Part shown: piece by piece, positions 54,055 to 63,346 of the stretch | How positions within the stretch are numbered: position 1 is the first letter of the stretch | How the letters are laid out: every line of letters starts with the position of its first letter | Source: Microbacterium sp. zg-Y818 | GTDB lineage: Bacteria; Actinomycetota; Actinomycetes; Actinomycetales; Microbacteriaceae | DNA length: 64,000 bases | Direction: 5' to 3' | Assembly (NCBI RefSeq): GCF_030246905.1 | Contig: NZ_CP126741.1 | Coordinates: 744,001 to 808,000 of the forward strand | The notes under the pieces: generated by a model | The model's input: the letters and a program-made list of their open reading frames with translations, nothing else | Told to the model about the DNA's origin: nothing | Database searches by the model: none | Program-made: the position numbers and the translations under genes

Positions 54055-55143
54055 GTGTCCGACGCCGGCATGTTCGAGTCCGTCCGCGGGCTGATCGACG
54101 AGCACCGCGCGGTGCAGGAGGAACTCTCCGACCCCGCGGTGCACGCCGACGCCGCCCGCGCCAAGCGGGTGAACCGGCGCTACGCCGAGCTGTCGCGCAT
54201 CGTCGCGGCCCACGACGCGTGGGTCGCGGCGGCGGACGACCTCGAGGCAGCGCGCGAGCTCGCCAAGGACGATGAGGCCTTCGCCGAGGAGGTCCCCGCT
54301 CTCGAGGAGCAGGTCACTGCCACGCAGGAGCGTCTGCGGCGGCTGCTCATCCCGCGCGACCCCGACGACGCCCGCGACGTGATCATGGAGATCAAGCAGG
54401 GCGAGGGCGGCGCCGAAAGCGCGCTGTTCGCCGCCGACCTGCTGCGGATGTACGTGCAGTACGCGGCATCCAAGGGGTGGAAGACCGAGGTGCTGGACCG
54501 CAACGAGTCCGACCTCGGCGGCTACAAGGACGTGCAGATCGCGATCAAGGGCTCGTCGAGCGACCCCGCGCAGGGGGTGTGGGCGCACCTGAAGTACGAA
54601 GGCGGCGTGCACCGCGTGCAGCGCGTGCCGGCGACGGAGTCCCAGGGGCGCATCCACACCTCGACCACCGGCGTGCTGGTGTTCCCCGAGGTGGACGAGC
54701 CCGACGAAGTGCACATCGACCCGAACGACCTGAAGATCGACGTGTTCCGCTCGTCGGGGCCCGGCGGTCAGTCGGTGAACACCACCGACTCGGCGGTGCG
54801 CATCACGCACGTGCCCACCGGGATCGTCGTGTCGATGCAGAACGAGAAGTCGCAGCTGCAGAATCGCGAGGCCGGCATGCGCGTGCTGCGTGCGCGGCTG
54901 CTGGCGAAGCAGCAGGAGGAGCGGGATGCCGCGGCCTCCGATGCGCGCAAGTCGCAGATCCGGGGCATGGACCGCTCGGAGCGCATCCGCACCTACAACT
55001 TCCCGGAGAACCGCATCGCCGATCATCGCACCGGCTACAAGGCGTACAACCTCGACCAGGTGATGGACGGCGCGCTCGAGCCGATCGTGCAGTCGGCGAT
55101 CGCCGCGGACGAAGAGGCGCGACTGGCGGCGCTCGGGTCCTGA
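54055..55143 (+). CDS. prfA: Peptide chain release factor 1
   Basis: 362 residues. Reads UAA and UAG stop codons. The GGQ motif is at residues 237-239 ([20 protein letters not shown]); the PxT-type anticodon-like loop is within [17 protein letters not shown] (PAT). GTG start 13 bases after the rho stop, with GGGAG before it. The methyltransferase that modifies the GGQ glutamine, PrmC, is encoded at 59914 rather than directly next door. Confidence 0.95.
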   Translation: MSDAGMFESVRGLIDEHRAVQEELSDPAVHADAARAKRVNRRYAELSRIVAAHDAWVAAADDLEAARELAKDDEAFAEEVPALEEQVTATQERLRRLLIPRDPDDARDVIMEIKQGEGGAESALFAADLLRMYVQYAASKGWKTEVLDRNESDLGGYKDVQIAIKGSSSDPAQGVWAHLKYEGGVHRVQRVPATESQGRIHTSTTGVLVFPEVDEPDEVHIDPNDLKIDVFRSSGPGGQSVNTTDSAVRITHVPTGIVVSMQNEKSQLQNREAGMRVLRARLLAKQQEERDAAASDARKSQIRGMDRSERIRTYNFPENRIADHRTGYKAYNLDQVMDGALEPIVQSAIAADEEARLAALGS

Positions 55144-55183
55144 CGGGGGTCTTCGACCCCTGGGCCGGACGCGGGGGAGTCGC

Positions 55184-55189
55184 TAGGGT
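55184..55189 (+). promoter_or_regulatory. -10 hexamer of the four-helix membrane protein gene
   Basis: TAGGGT, six bases before the ATG at 55196. Confidence 0.55.
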
Positions 55190-55195
55190 CGCCGC

Positions 55196-55606
55196 ATGGT
55201 CATGTTCCTGCTGCGCGCCCTGGTCTTCCTGGCATCGGCGGCCCTCGGGCTCATCGTGGCCGATGTCACCGTGTCGGGCTTCCAAATCGTGTGGGCCGAC
55301 TGGTGGGGTTTCGTCGTCTGCATCGTGATCTTCGCCGTCCTGCAGAGCGTGCTGTCGCCCTGGATCGCGAAGGTGGCGCGGCGATATGCCCCCGCGTTGC
55401 TGGGGGGCATCGGCATCATCTCGACGCTGGTGGCCCTGCTTGTCGTGGTGCTGCTCCCGGTCGGAGGATTGCGCATCACGGGCGGCCTGGCGTGGATCCT
55501 CGCTCCGGTGGTGGTGTGGGTGGTCACCGCGGTCGCGACGGTGCTGCTGCCGATGGTGTTCATCCGGCGCAAGGCCGACGAGCGCCGCGACGCCCGGCGT
55601 GAGTAG
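55196..55606 (+). CDS. YvlD/phage-holin-4-like membrane protein
   Basis: 136 residues with four membrane helices (FLLRALVFLASAALGLIVADV, GFVVCIVIFAVLQSVLSPWIAKVA, LLGGIGIISTLVALLVVVLL, AWILAPVVVWVVTAVATVLL) and a charged C-terminus. The LQSVLSPW segment is typical of the Mycobact_4TM/YvlD group. Function unknown; the phage holin label in databases is structural only. Confidence 0.72.
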   Translation: MVMFLLRALVFLASAALGLIVADVTVSGFQIVWADWWGFVVCIVIFAVLQSVLSPWIAKVARRYAPALLGGIGIISTLVALLVVVLLPVGGLRITGGLAWILAPVVVWVVTAVATVLLPMVFIRRKADERRDARRE

Positions 55607-55823
55607 CTGCCGCGGGGGCGCATGGTTCAAGAAGAGTGCGGTGCGGGTAGGGGGTTCGCGGGTGCCGGTGGCCGGTCCTTCCTGGTTGTGGGCCACGGCT
55701 GGTGTGCCGGGTGGTCGGTCCGCTTCCTCCCCAGGGTGCTGATGAGATGAGTTGTCCACAAGCCCAGGTCACGCGTGCTTTCTGAGGGTTCTGATGTCGG
55801 TGGGTGTGGGCAGGATTGGGGGC
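55607..55823 (+). promoter_or_regulatory. Upstream region of DUF222-HNH copy 2 with DnaA-box-like 9-mer
   Basis: 217 bases without a gene. TTGTCCACA at 55752-55760 equals the actinobacterial DnaA box and is 63 bases before ATG 55824. GATGTCGG at 55793-55800 and CAGGAT at 55811-55816 have counterparts at matching places before copy 1. The first 140 bases are GT-rich and show no clear structure. Confidence 0.55.
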
Positions 55824-57176
55824 ATGAACACCTCCTCCACCACCGCCACCGCCCCCGCACGGACGGCTGTCTTGTCGCGGGAGCAGGTGGTGTCCGGGCT
55901 GGAGGGGGTGCGGCGGCGTCGGGCGGAGGTGGATGCCGATGAGGCGTGGTTCATCTCCCAGGGCGAAGCGGTCGCGCAGGCGGAGACCGCGCGCATCCCG
56001 TCCAGTGAAGGGCGGGAGCGGGAGCTGCCATTACGAGGGATGGCTGCGGAGATCGCGGCGGTGCTGCGCCGCTCGGACCACGGCATGCGCGACCGTATGC
56101 ACGACGCCACCCTGCTGGTGGACGAGTTCGCCGCGACGTTCGAGGCATTGCGCGAGGACCGGATCGACCGGGTCCATGCCCGGATCATCCAGGACGCCGG
56201 TGCCCGCATCACCGACCCCGACGCGCGGGCCCGGTTCGAGCAGGCCGCGCTGGTGGTGTGCGAGGGGGACATCCCGGGGCGGGCGAAGCCGATCGTCCTG
56301 ATGCTCGCGCAGAAACTCAACCCTGTGCCGCTCGAAGAACGGCACAAGGAGGCCGCCGCGGGGAGGCGGGTATGGGTGCGGGACCTCGATGAGGGGATGG
56401 CGGAGATCACCGCGCTGCTGCCGGCGGAGCTGGCGTACGCGATCCGGGACCGGCTGAACCGGCACGCCCGCGAGATCACCGACGCCCACCGCACCGCCGC
56501 CGCGAAAGCGGCAGCCGCGGCCGCGGCACCCACCGCCACCGACGTCCTCGCGACGGACCGGCGCACCATGGACCAGATCCGCGCCGACGTGCTCACCGAC
56601 CTGCTCCTCACCGGAAACGCCACCGCCCCGACCGAGATCGGCGCTATCCCGGAGGGTGCCTCGATCGTCGCGCAGGTGCAGATCGTCATCCCCGCGAACA
56701 CACTCATCGGCATCGGAAGCGAACCGGCGGAACTGGTTGGGTACGGACCCATCGACCCCGACACCGCCCGGCACCTCGCCGCGACCGCGGAGTTGTGGGA
56801 GCGGGTGTTCACCTCCCCGACCACCGGCGCCGTGGAACAGGTGCTCACGTACCGACCCAGCCGGGAGTTGCGACGACACCTCGACGCCCGCGACGAGCAC
56901 TGCCGGTTCCTCGGGTGCCGAAGACCGGCCAGACACTGCGACCTCGATCACACCCACGACGCCGCCCTCGGCGGACCGACCTGCGTGACCAATCTCGCGA
57001 ACCTGTGTCCCGGACGACATCACCCCGTCAAGCACGGCACCGGGTGGAGCGTGGTGCAGAAAGTCGACGGCATCCTGGAATGGACCAGCCCCACCGGCAG
57101 GGTCTACACCGACATCCCCCGACGGGTGCTGGAGTTCATGGCCCTCGCTGCCATCGACGAACCCGCACCTTTCTAG
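55824..57176 (+). CDS. DUF222 domain HNH endonuclease-like protein, copy 2
   Basis: 450 residues, same family and layout as copy 1 at 16101-17516. DUF222 region with SSEGRERELPLRGMAAEIAAV and AGARITDPDARARFEQAALVV, then HNH: CRFLGCRRPARHCDLDHTHDAALGG and NLANLCPGRHHPVKHG. The linker near residue 240 is shorter than in copy 1. Near the C-terminus the copies differ at only two of 36 residues counted back from the shared FMALAA. ATG preceded by CAGGAT at seven bases. Located between prfA and prmC. Confidence 0.84.
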   Translation: MNTSSTTATAPARTAVLSREQVVSGLEGVRRRRAEVDADEAWFISQGEAVAQAETARIPSSEGRERELPLRGMAAEIAAVLRRSDHGMRDRMHDATLLVDEFAATFEALREDRIDRVHARIIQDAGARITDPDARARFEQAALVVCEGDIPGRAKPIVLMLAQKLNPVPLEERHKEAAAGRRVWVRDLDEGMAEITALLPAELAYAIRDRLNRHAREITDAHRTAAAKAAAAAAAPTATDVLATDRRTMDQIRADVLTDLLLTGNATAPTEIGAIPEGASIVAQVQIVIPANTLIGIGSEPAELVGYGPIDPDTARHLAATAELWERVFTSPTTGAVEQVLTYRPSRELRRHLDARDEHCRFLGCRRPARHCDLDHTHDAALGGPTCVTNLANLCPGRHHPVKHGTGWSVVQKVDGILEWTSPTGRVYTDIPRRVLEFMALAAIDEPAPF

Positions 57177-57360
57177 GGAGTTGCCTCCCGATCGTCGCCG
57201 CCGGCAGACAGGGCCTTACGCGGTGCGTGATGCGCGTCGATCACGGACACCAGAGCGTTGCCGCAGCGACGCGCGGTGGCGCTATGGTGTCCCCAGGGTG
57301 ACGAGAAGATGAACAGAAGCTGTTCGCCGGGGGCTTGTCAGGGGACTTTTGGGGGATGAA
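57177..57360 (+). promoter_or_regulatory. Intergenic region and promoter of the membrane protein gene
   Basis: 184 bases. TATGGT (57283-57288) is a -10 candidate, with TTGCCG 19 bases upstream, giving a leader of about 65 bases that ends in GGGGGATGAA. No terminator-like hairpin was clear after copy 2. Confidence 0.4.
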
Positions 57361-58137
57361 ATGGCGATGCCTGTCGACGACGACACGACGGATGCTTCGG
57401 GACGGACGGCGGCGCAGCGTCCGCCGGTGCGGCTGACGATCCGGGCGCGCACCGTCATCGTGGTGCTGGGCGTGATCACCGCGGCCTTGGCGCTGCTGCA
57501 CTTCGCTGTGCACGGCGCGGCGTGGCCCGGCCTGCTCAACTATGAGGGGCGGGTCGTCGGCGCGTTCGACATGGACTCCGAGACCAGCATCCCGACATGG
57601 TTCAACATGATGCTGCTCCTCGGCATCGGCGCGGTGCTCGGTGCGATCGCCCAGGCGACGACCGACCGACGAGACCGGCGCATGTGGGTGATCTTCGCCG
57701 TGGTGTTCGTCTTCCTTTCGCTCGACGAGGGCGCCGCTCTGCACGAGAGCCTGATGTATGCCACGCGCAACATGCTCGGCATCACCGGCGGGCCGCTCTG
57801 GTACGCGTGGGTCATTCCCGTCGGCATCGTGCTGCTCATCGCCGCGCCCTTCGTCATCGGCTTCGTCCTGCGTCTTCCCGCTCGCACGCGTGCGCTGATG
57901 ATCCTCGCTGCGGTGATGTACGTCGGGGGTGCCATCGGCATCGAGATCGCGAGCGCCACCGCCGGTGCCGAGGTCGAGTCGCTCCTGCGCGACGAAAACG
58001 ACCCCGTCGTGTGGACGCTTGCCGCGTTCGAGGAGACCCTCGAACTCGCTGGACTCACGGTGATGGCTGCCGCCGTCATCCTGCACCTGCGCGATCACGC
58101 GCTGGCGGGGAGGGTCCTGGGTATCGAGGTGCGCTGA
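57361..58137 (+). CDS. Hypothetical multi-pass membrane protein with SLDEGAALHE motif
   Basis: 258 residues, about six to seven membrane helices (TVIVVLGVITAALALLHFAVH; FNMMLLLGIGAVLGAIA; MWVIFAVVFVFLSLDEGAALHE; YAWVIPVGIVLLIAAPFVIGFVL; ILAAVMYVGGAIGIEIA; LAGLTVMAAAVILHL). An acidic/His motif DEGAALHE at the end of helix 3 and FEETLELAG before the last helix could bind metal. Family not recognised. The ATG at 57361 follows a G-rich ribosome site. Confidence 0.65.
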   Translation: MAMPVDDDTTDASGRTAAQRPPVRLTIRARTVIVVLGVITAALALLHFAVHGAAWPGLLNYEGRVVGAFDMDSETSIPTWFNMMLLLGIGAVLGAIAQATTDRRDRRMWVIFAVVFVFLSLDEGAALHESLMYATRNMLGITGGPLWYAWVIPVGIVLLIAAPFVIGFVLRLPARTRALMILAAVMYVGGAIGIEIASATAGAEVESLLRDENDPVVWTLAAFEETLELAGLTVMAAAVILHLRDHALAGRVLGIEVR

Positions 58138-58149
58138 AGCGCGCTCGCG

Positions 58150-58743
58150 TCAGATGAAGTACTCCGGCGCCGTCAGCAGCGCGCGGGTGTCCTCGCCGGG
58201 TGTGCGCTTGCGCGCCTTCGCAGGTACGCCCACCAGCACGCTGTCGGCCGGGGCATCCTTGGTCACCACGGCGTTCGCGCCGATGGCGGTGCCCGCACCG
58301 ATCGTGACGGGACCGAGAACCTTCGCACCGGCGCCCACCAGCACGCGATCCCCGAGCGTGGGATGCCGCTTGCCCCCGTTGCGCGTCCGGCCGCCGAGCG
58401 TGACCCCGTGGTAGAGCAGCACGTCGTCGCCGATCTCGGCGGTCTCGCCGATCACCACGCCCATTCCGTGGTCGATGAAGCACCGGCGCCCGATGCGGGC
58501 CCCGGGGTGGATCTCGATGCCCGTGAGCCACCGCGTGAGCTGTGAGAGACCACGGGCGGGAAGGCGAAGGCGGCGCACCCACAGGGCATGGGCGACGCGG
58601 TGCGACCACACGGCGTGAAGGCCCGGATACAGCAGCGCGATCTCGAGCCCGTTGCGGGCGGCGGGGTCGCGCAGCCGCGCGGCGGCGATGTCCTCACGCA
58701 CCCGGCCGGCCAGCCCGATCAGGCCACGCATCGGCGCGCTCAC
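58150..58743 (-). CDS. cysE: Serine O-acetyltransferase
   Basis: 197 residues, shorter than E. coli CysE (about 270) but usual for actinobacteria. An N-terminal helical part is followed by a left-handed beta-helix with [37 protein letters not shown], which includes the catalytic His-Asp region. The C-terminus is EYFI; a terminal Ile is what inserts into the CysK active site in the cysteine synthase complex. The GTG at 58743 is preferred; ATG 58731 is possible. Lies after cysK on the same strand, beyond a strong hairpin. Confidence 0.9.
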   Translation of the reverse strand: MSAPMRGLIGLAGRVREDIAAARLRDPAARNGLEIALLYPGLHAVWSHRVAHALWVRRLRLPARGLSQLTRWLTGIEIHPGARIGRRCFIDHGMGVVIGETAEIGDDVLLYHGVTLGGRTRNGGKRHPTLGDRVLVGAGAKVLGPVTIGAGTAIGANAVVTKDAPADSVLVGVPAKARKRTPGEDTRALLTAPEYFI

Positions 58744-58823
58744 GCGCTCGCCTTGAGGACGGGAGCCGACACGGGGAAGAGGGGCATGCCGTGCACGCGC
58801 ACCTGCTTTCTGGGAATGATGAC

Positions 58824-58850
58824 GGCCCGGGCGGCGCTGCCGCCCGGGCC
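58824..58850 (-). terminator. Hairpin after cysK
   Basis: GGCCCGGGCGGC, loop GCT, GCCGCCCGGGCC: 12 perfect pairs, beginning nine bases beyond the cysK stop. It stands between cysK and cysE, so it could reduce cysE transcription relative to cysK. Confidence 0.75.
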
Positions 58851-58858
58851 GGAGGGAC

Positions 58859-59797
58859 TCAGTCTTCGCGCAGATCCTCGTACAGCGCGGTGGAGAGGTA
58901 CCGCTCACCGTACGAGGGGATCACCACGACGATGTTCTTGCCCTCCGCCTCGGGGCGTGCGGCGACCTGCAGCGCGGCCCAGAGGGCGGCGCCCGAAGAG
59001 ATGCCGACGAGGATGCCGTCCTTGACGCCGAGCTCGCGCGCGGTGGCGATGGCGTCGGTGAACTCCACGTCGATGACCTCGTCGATGACGCTCTGATCCA
59101 GAAGCGCCGGAATGAAGTTCGGTCCGATGCCCTGGATCTTGTGCGGGCCTGCCGTGCCCTTGGTCAGCAGCGGCGAGTCGGCCGGCTCGACGGCGACGAT
59201 CTTCGCCTCCGGAACGCGCTCGCGCAGCACCTGGCCGACGCCGGTGATGGTGCCGCCCGTGCCGATGCCCGCGACGAAGTAGTCGACCTTGCCGTCGGTG
59301 TCGCGCAGGATCTCCTCGGCGGTCGTCTTGCGGTGGATCTCGGGGTTCGCCGCGTTCTCGAACTGGCGTGCGAGCACGGCGCCGGGGGTCTCGGCGACGA
59401 TCTCCTGGGCCTTGGCGACCGCACCCTTCATGCCGCCGGCGGGGTCGGTGAGCACCAGCTCCGCGCCGTAGGCCTTCAGCAGCAGGCGCCGCTCCATCGA
59501 CATCGACGACGGCATCGCCAGGATCACCCGGTACCCGCGGGCAGCGCCCACCATGGCCAGCGCGATGCCGGTGTTGCCGCTGGTCGCCTCGACGATCGTG
59601 CCGCCAGGCGGCAGCTCGCCCGACGCCTCGGCAGCGTCGACTATCGCGATCGCGATACGGTCCTTCACGCTCGAGGCGGGGTTGTAGAACTCCAGCTTGG
59701 CGAGCACCGTTCCCGGAAGGCCCTCGGTGATGCCGTTGAGCTTGACGAGCGGTGTATTGCCGAATGCGCTCGTGATGTCGGGGTGGATTCCTGACAT
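58859..59797 (-). CDS. cysK: Cysteine synthase A (O-acetylserine sulfhydrylase)
   Basis: 312 residues, PLP fold type II. Makes cysteine from O-acetylserine and sulfide. PLP lysine is Lys45 in [25 protein letters not shown] binds substrate; [10 protein letters not shown] binds the PLP phosphate; [12 protein letters not shown] near the end. AAAGG precedes the ATG by six bases. TAGGCT on the minus strand (59855-59860) is a -10 candidate. It pairs functionally with cysE downstream. Confidence 0.95.
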   Translation of the reverse strand: MSGIHPDITSAFGNTPLVKLNGITEGLPGTVLAKLEFYNPASSVKDRIAIAIVDAAEASGELPPGGTIVEATSGNTGIALAMVGAARGYRVILAMPSSMSMERRLLLKAYGAELVLTDPAGGMKGAVAKAQEIVAETPGAVLARQFENAANPEIHRKTTAEEILRDTDGKVDYFVAGIGTGGTITGVGQVLRERVPEAKIVAVEPADSPLLTKGTAGPHKIQGIGPNFIPALLDQSVIDEVIDVEFTDAIATARELGVKDGILVGISSGAALWAALQVAARPEAEGKNIVVVIPSYGERYLSTALYEDLRED

Positions 59798-59896
59798 GGT
59801 CTGCCTTTCGTGCGAGTCGGGGAGGCCTCACCGACGGGCGGAGGTCCTGAGCCCAGCCTATGGGGCGCTTCGGGGGTCGGGCCTTTTGTGACGGTC

Positions 59897-59902
59897 TAGG
59901 CT
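59897..59902 (+). promoter_or_regulatory. -10 hexamer of prmC
   Basis: TAGGCT, 11 bases before ATG 59914. The in-frame ATG at 59905 is too close to be used from this promoter. Confidence 0.45.
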
Positions 59903-59913
59903 GGATGCCGCTC

Positions 59914-60801
59914 ATGCCCCATCCCCGCCCTGAACCCGCACCCGCGCGCATCGCCGAGACGCTGCGCGCCGCCACCGACCTGCTGCAGCGTGCCGGGGTG
60001 GCATCCGCCGACGTCGATGCACAGCTGCTGCTGGCGCACGTTATGGGTGTGGGTCGCGGTGAGCTGCACGCCGCGGCGGTGCGCGGCGACACCGTGTCCG
60101 CAGGGCACGCCGACGTCTTCACCGACCTCCTCGAGCGCCGCGCTGCCCGCGAGCCCTTGCAGCACCTGACGGGCCTGGCCCCCTTCCGCCACCTGGAGCT
60201 CAAGGTCGGCCCCGGGGTCTTCGTGCCGCGCCCCGAGACCGAGACGGTCGCCCAGATCGCGATCGACGCCCTCTCGGCCGCCGCCGGGCCGACCCCGGTC
60301 GCCGTGGACCTCGGCACCGGCAGCGGCGCCATCGCGCTGGCGCTGGCGACCGAGGTGCCGCACGCCCGCGTGTACGCGGCCGAGAACTCCGTCGACGCCT
60401 TCGTGTGGGCGAAGGAGAACTTCCGCGCCGTGGGTGCTCCGAACGCGAGCATCGCCTTCGTCGACCTCGCCGAGGCCTTCCCCGAGCTTGACGGCACCGT
60501 TTCCGTGGTCGTTTCCAACCCGCCCTACGTCCCCGAAGGGGCGATCCCGCGCGACCCGGAGGTGCGCGACTGGGACCCGCCTGCAGCGCTGTACGGGGGA
60601 GCGGACGGCCTGGACGTGGTGCGCGTGATCAGCGGCGTCGCGAGCCGTCTGCTGCATGCAGGGGGGACTCTCGTGCTCGAGCACGGCGAGTGGCAGGGAG
60701 ACCCGATCCGCGAGCTGCTCACGGCGGACGGCTGGCGCGCGACGGCCACCCACCAGGACCTCACTCTGCGGGACCGCGCCACCACGGCCGTCCGGCCCTG
60801 A
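59914..60801 (+). CDS. prmC: Release factor glutamine N5-methyltransferase
   Basis: 295 residues. Methylates the Gln of the GGQ motif of RF1/RF2. N-terminal helical domain with REPLQHLTGLAPFRHLELKVGPGVFVPRPETE, SAM-binding VAVDLGTGSGAIALALA, and the catalytic NPPY at residues 202-205 (VVVSNPPYVPEGA). Usually next to prfA; here five genes lie between them. tsaC follows in the conserved order. Confidence 0.94.
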   Translation: MPHPRPEPAPARIAETLRAATDLLQRAGVASADVDAQLLLAHVMGVGRGELHAAAVRGDTVSAGHADVFTDLLERRAAREPLQHLTGLAPFRHLELKVGPGVFVPRPETETVAQIAIDALSAAAGPTPVAVDLGTGSGAIALALATEVPHARVYAAENSVDAFVWAKENFRAVGAPNASIAFVDLAEAFPELDGTVSVVVSNPPYVPEGAIPRDPEVRDWDPPAALYGGADGLDVVRVISGVASRLLHAGGTLVLEHGEWQGDPIRELLTADGWRATATHQDLTLRDRATTAVRP

Positions 60802-60853
60802 GCGCCGGCGCACCACCCGGGAGGGCGCTGACAGCGCTCCGAAGGCGCCCCGA

Positions 60854-60859
60854 TAGACT
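60854..60859 (+). promoter_or_regulatory. -10 hexamer of tsaC
   Basis: TAGACT, nine bases before ATG 60869. Confidence 0.45.
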
Positions 60860-60868
60860 GACACGGCC

Positions 60869-61579
60869 ATGTCACCCGTATTCGACAGCCGCGACGAGAC
60901 GCAGCTGCTTCCTGGCCTGCGTCAGGCACGCCAGGCGATCGCCCGCGGCGAGCTCATCGTGATCCCCACCGACACCGTCTATGGGGTCGCCGCCGACGCC
61001 TTCAGCCCGGCCGCCGTGGCGCGACTGTTGGCGGCGAAGGGCCGGGGGCGCCAGTCGCCGCCGCCGGTGCTCGTGCCCGGTGTCTCGACGCTTCGGGCCT
61101 TGGCGGCCGAGATCCCCGAGCCCGTCGAGCGCCTGGTGGAGGAATTCTGGCCGGGAGGGCTGACCATCGTGCTGCCCGCGCAGCCGTCGCTGGCGTGGGA
61201 TCTGGGCGACACGTTCGGAACGGTCGCCGTGCGCATGCCCGCCGACCGCATCGCCCTGGAGATGCTCGAGGAGTGCGGTCCGCTGGCGGTGTCCAGCGCC
61301 AACCGCACCGGCAAGGCCGCCGCCGTCGCGATCGACGAGGCCATCGACATGCTCGGCGACAGTGTGGCGGTGTATCTGGATGCCGGCACGCGCGAGACCG
61401 GCATCCCCTCCACCATCGTCGACGCGACCGGGCTCGTGGGGGAGGGCGACGGGTTCGTGCGGGTCCTTCGCGACGGCGCCGTCTCACGCTCCGCGCTGCG
61501 GGGCGTGCTCGGCGACCTGCTCGAAGCCGACCCCGACCAGGCGGACGGCGCCGCTGCGGCGGCCGGCGGCGGCGCGTGA
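60869..61579 (+). CDS. tsaC: L-threonylcarbamoyladenylate synthase (TsaC/Sua5 family)
   Basis: 236 residues, YrdC domain. Makes threonylcarbamoyl-AMP from threonine, bicarbonate and ATP for the t6A37 modification of tRNAs. ELIVIPTDTVYGVAADAFSP, LLAAKGRGRQSPPPVLVPG, EEFWPGGLTIVLPAQ, FGTVAVRMPAD and GPLAVSSANRTGKAA are all present. Only a short stub follows the YrdC domain, so the C-terminal Sua5 domain is missing. Its stop overlaps the GTG start of the WecA-like gene. Confidence 0.92.
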   Translation: MSPVFDSRDETQLLPGLRQARQAIARGELIVIPTDTVYGVAADAFSPAAVARLLAAKGRGRQSPPPVLVPGVSTLRALAAEIPEPVERLVEEFWPGGLTIVLPAQPSLAWDLGDTFGTVAVRMPADRIALEMLEECGPLAVSSANRTGKAAAVAIDEAIDMLGDSVAVYLDAGTRETGIPSTIVDATGLVGEGDGFVRVLRDGAVSRSALRGVLGDLLEADPDQADGAAAAAGGGA

Positions 61580-62730
61580 AACAGTACGTCTTCATCGTCA
61601 TCCTCACCGCGTCGCTGACGCTGGTGCTGTCCTGGGCGGTGTGGCGACTGAGCCTGCGATACAAGCTGTACCCGGCCATCCGCGAGCGGGACGTGCACAA
61701 GACGCCGACGCCGCGTCTCGGCGGCATCGCGATGTATCTCGCGATCGTGGCGGCCTTCGCCGTCTCGGCCATGCACCCCGATCCCCGCTTCGGCAGCTTC
61801 TGGGCCGATCCGGCGCCCTGGGCCGTGCTCGCCGCCACGACGCTCATCGTGCTCGTAGGCGTCGCCGACGATCTCTGGGACCTGGACTGGACCATCAAGC
61901 TCGGGGCGCAGTTCCTCGCCGCCGGCATCGTCGCCTGGTTCGGCGAGCTGCAGATCTACACCCTGCCCATCGGCGGCATCACCGGATTCTCCAGCACCGT
62001 CAGCTTCGTGCTGACGATCTTCTCCATCGTCATCGTCATGAACGCCGTCAACTTCATCGACGGTCTCGACGGTCTGGTCGCCGGGGTCGCGCTCATCGCC
62101 AACCTGGTCTTCTTCGCGTACGCGTACCTGCTCATGCGCGACATGGGTTCGGCGACCTACTTCACGATGGCGTCGTTCATCGCCGCCGTGCTCATCGGCG
62201 CCTGCATCGGGTTCCTCCCGTTCAACTGGAACCCCGCGAAGATGTTCATGGGCGACTCCGGTGCCCTCATGATCGGGCTGCTGATGGCCTGCTCCGCCGT
62301 ATCGATCACCGGCTCGCTCGACCCCGCTCTGCTGGGCGACCCCGACCAGTTCGGCCGCTCCCAGCTGCTGGGTGCGTTCATCCCGATCCTCCTCCCGATG
62401 GTCGTCGTGCTGCTGCCGCTGCTCGATTTCGGCATGGCGGTGCTGCGGCGCATGCGCGCCGGCAAGTCCCCGTTCTCACCCGACCGCAAGCACCTGCACC
62501 ACCGCATGCTCGACATGGGCCACTCCGACCGCGACGCCGTGCTGATCTTCTACGCCTGGACGGCGGTGGTCAGCCTCGCGGTGCTGCTGATGTACATCGG
62601 TACGACGGCCGACTGGCCCGGGCAGTATCTGCCGGGCGTCGTCTTCGGTGCCATCGGCGCCATCGCCTGCCTCGTGGTCACCCTCACGCCCGCCCGACGC
62701 GCCCGTCCCGCCCTTCAGGAGACCCGATGA
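61576..62730 (+). CDS. MraY/WecA-like UDP-sugar:polyprenyl-phosphate sugar-phosphate transferase
   Basis: 384 residues, about eleven membrane helices. Motifs of the PNPT family: RDVHKTPTPRLGGIAMYLAI, VGVADDLWDLDW (paired Asp), NAVNFIDGLDGLVAGVAL, FNWNPAKMFMGDSGALMIG, and DRKHLHHRMLDMGHS (HxHH, WecA type). Transfers probably GlcNAc-1-phosphate to undecaprenyl or decaprenyl phosphate to begin cell-wall polysaccharide synthesis. Coupled to tsaC (GTGA) and to the next gene (ATGA). Position before the atp genes is conserved in actinobacteria. Confidence 0.88.
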   Translation: MKQYVFIVILTASLTLVLSWAVWRLSLRYKLYPAIRERDVHKTPTPRLGGIAMYLAIVAAFAVSAMHPDPRFGSFWADPAPWAVLAATTLIVLVGVADDLWDLDWTIKLGAQFLAAGIVAWFGELQIYTLPIGGITGFSSTVSFVLTIFSIVIVMNAVNFIDGLDGLVAGVALIANLVFFAYAYLLMRDMGSATYFTMASFIAAVLIGACIGFLPFNWNPAKMFMGDSGALMIGLLMACSAVSITGSLDPALLGDPDQFGRSQLLGAFIPILLPMVVVLLPLLDFGMAVLRRMRAGKSPFSPDRKHLHHRMLDMGHSDRDAVLIFYAWTAVVSLAVLLMYIGTTADWPGQYLPGVVFGAIGAIACLVVTLTPARRARPALQETR

Positions 62731-63215
62731 CCCCGAACCCCGTGTCCAGTACCCCCGTCCTGCGCACCACCCTGCTGTGGTCGGCCGCCGTGACGGCGAT
62801 CCTCGCCGTCATCGGTGCCGTGGCCGGCTACGCGGCCGGGGGAGTCGAAGGACTGTGGAGCGCCCTGGTGGGCGTCGGGCTGGCCTTCGCCTTCCTCGGC
62901 ATCACCGGTGGGAGCATCCTCATCGCCAACCGGTGGTACGGCGACGCGCTGTATGTGCCGATCTTCTTCGGCATCGTTCTCGGCGGCTGGATCCTGAAGT
63001 TCGTCGTCTTCATCATCGTCCTGCTCGTGCTGCGCGGGCAGGCGTGGCTCAACCCCACCGTGTTCTTCGTCTCGCTCGTCGTCGGCATCATCGCGTCGCT
63101 CATCATCGACGTGATCGTGCTGATGCGCTCGCGCGTGCCGCACGCGAGCGATGTGACCCTCCCGACCGCCGAGGAAGTCGGTGAGGGGCCTGATGACGCC
63201 CCCGGGCGGCTCTGA
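62727..63215 (+). CDS. AtpI-like hypothetical membrane protein preceding the atp operon
   Basis: 162 residues, four membrane helices (LLWSAAVTAILAVIGAVAGYAAG; LWSALVGVGLAFAFLGITGGSILIA; VPIFFGIVLGGWILKFVVFIIVLLVL; PTVFFVSLVVGIIASLIIDVIVLM). Size, helix number and place immediately before atpB fit the AtpI/Unc1-like accessory protein of F-type ATP synthase, but sequence alone is not decisive. ATGA overlap with the WecA-like gene. Confidence 0.7.
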   Translation: MTPNPVSSTPVLRTTLLWSAAVTAILAVIGAVAGYAAGGVEGLWSALVGVGLAFAFLGITGGSILIANRWYGDALYVPIFFGIVLGGWILKFVVFIIVLLVLRGQAWLNPTVFFVSLVVGIIASLIIDVIVLMRSRVPHASDVTLPTAEEVGEGPDDAPGRL

Positions 63216-63225
63216 GCGCCCCGGG
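63201..63225 (+). terminator. Hairpin at the end of the AtpI-like gene
   Basis: CCCGGGCG (63201-63208) pairs with CGCCCCGGG (63217-63225) with one bulged C; the stop codon is in the loop and AGTTT follows. May separate the tsaC-wecA unit from atp transcription. Confidence 0.45.
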
Positions 63226-63232
63226 AGTTTGA

Positions 63233-63238
63233 TAGTGT
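63233..63238 (+). promoter_or_regulatory. -10 hexamer of the atp operon
   Basis: TAGTGT; predicted leader of about 100 bases before atpB. Confidence 0.4.
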
Positions 63239-63346
63239 TGACATGCGCCCGCCCCGCTCCATCACCCGGAGCATTTGTGGAGTGACGCTCATCGACCATC
63301 GTCGCACCGGTCCCGCACCGGCGCCCCGAAGCTGGAGCCCGCGCTG

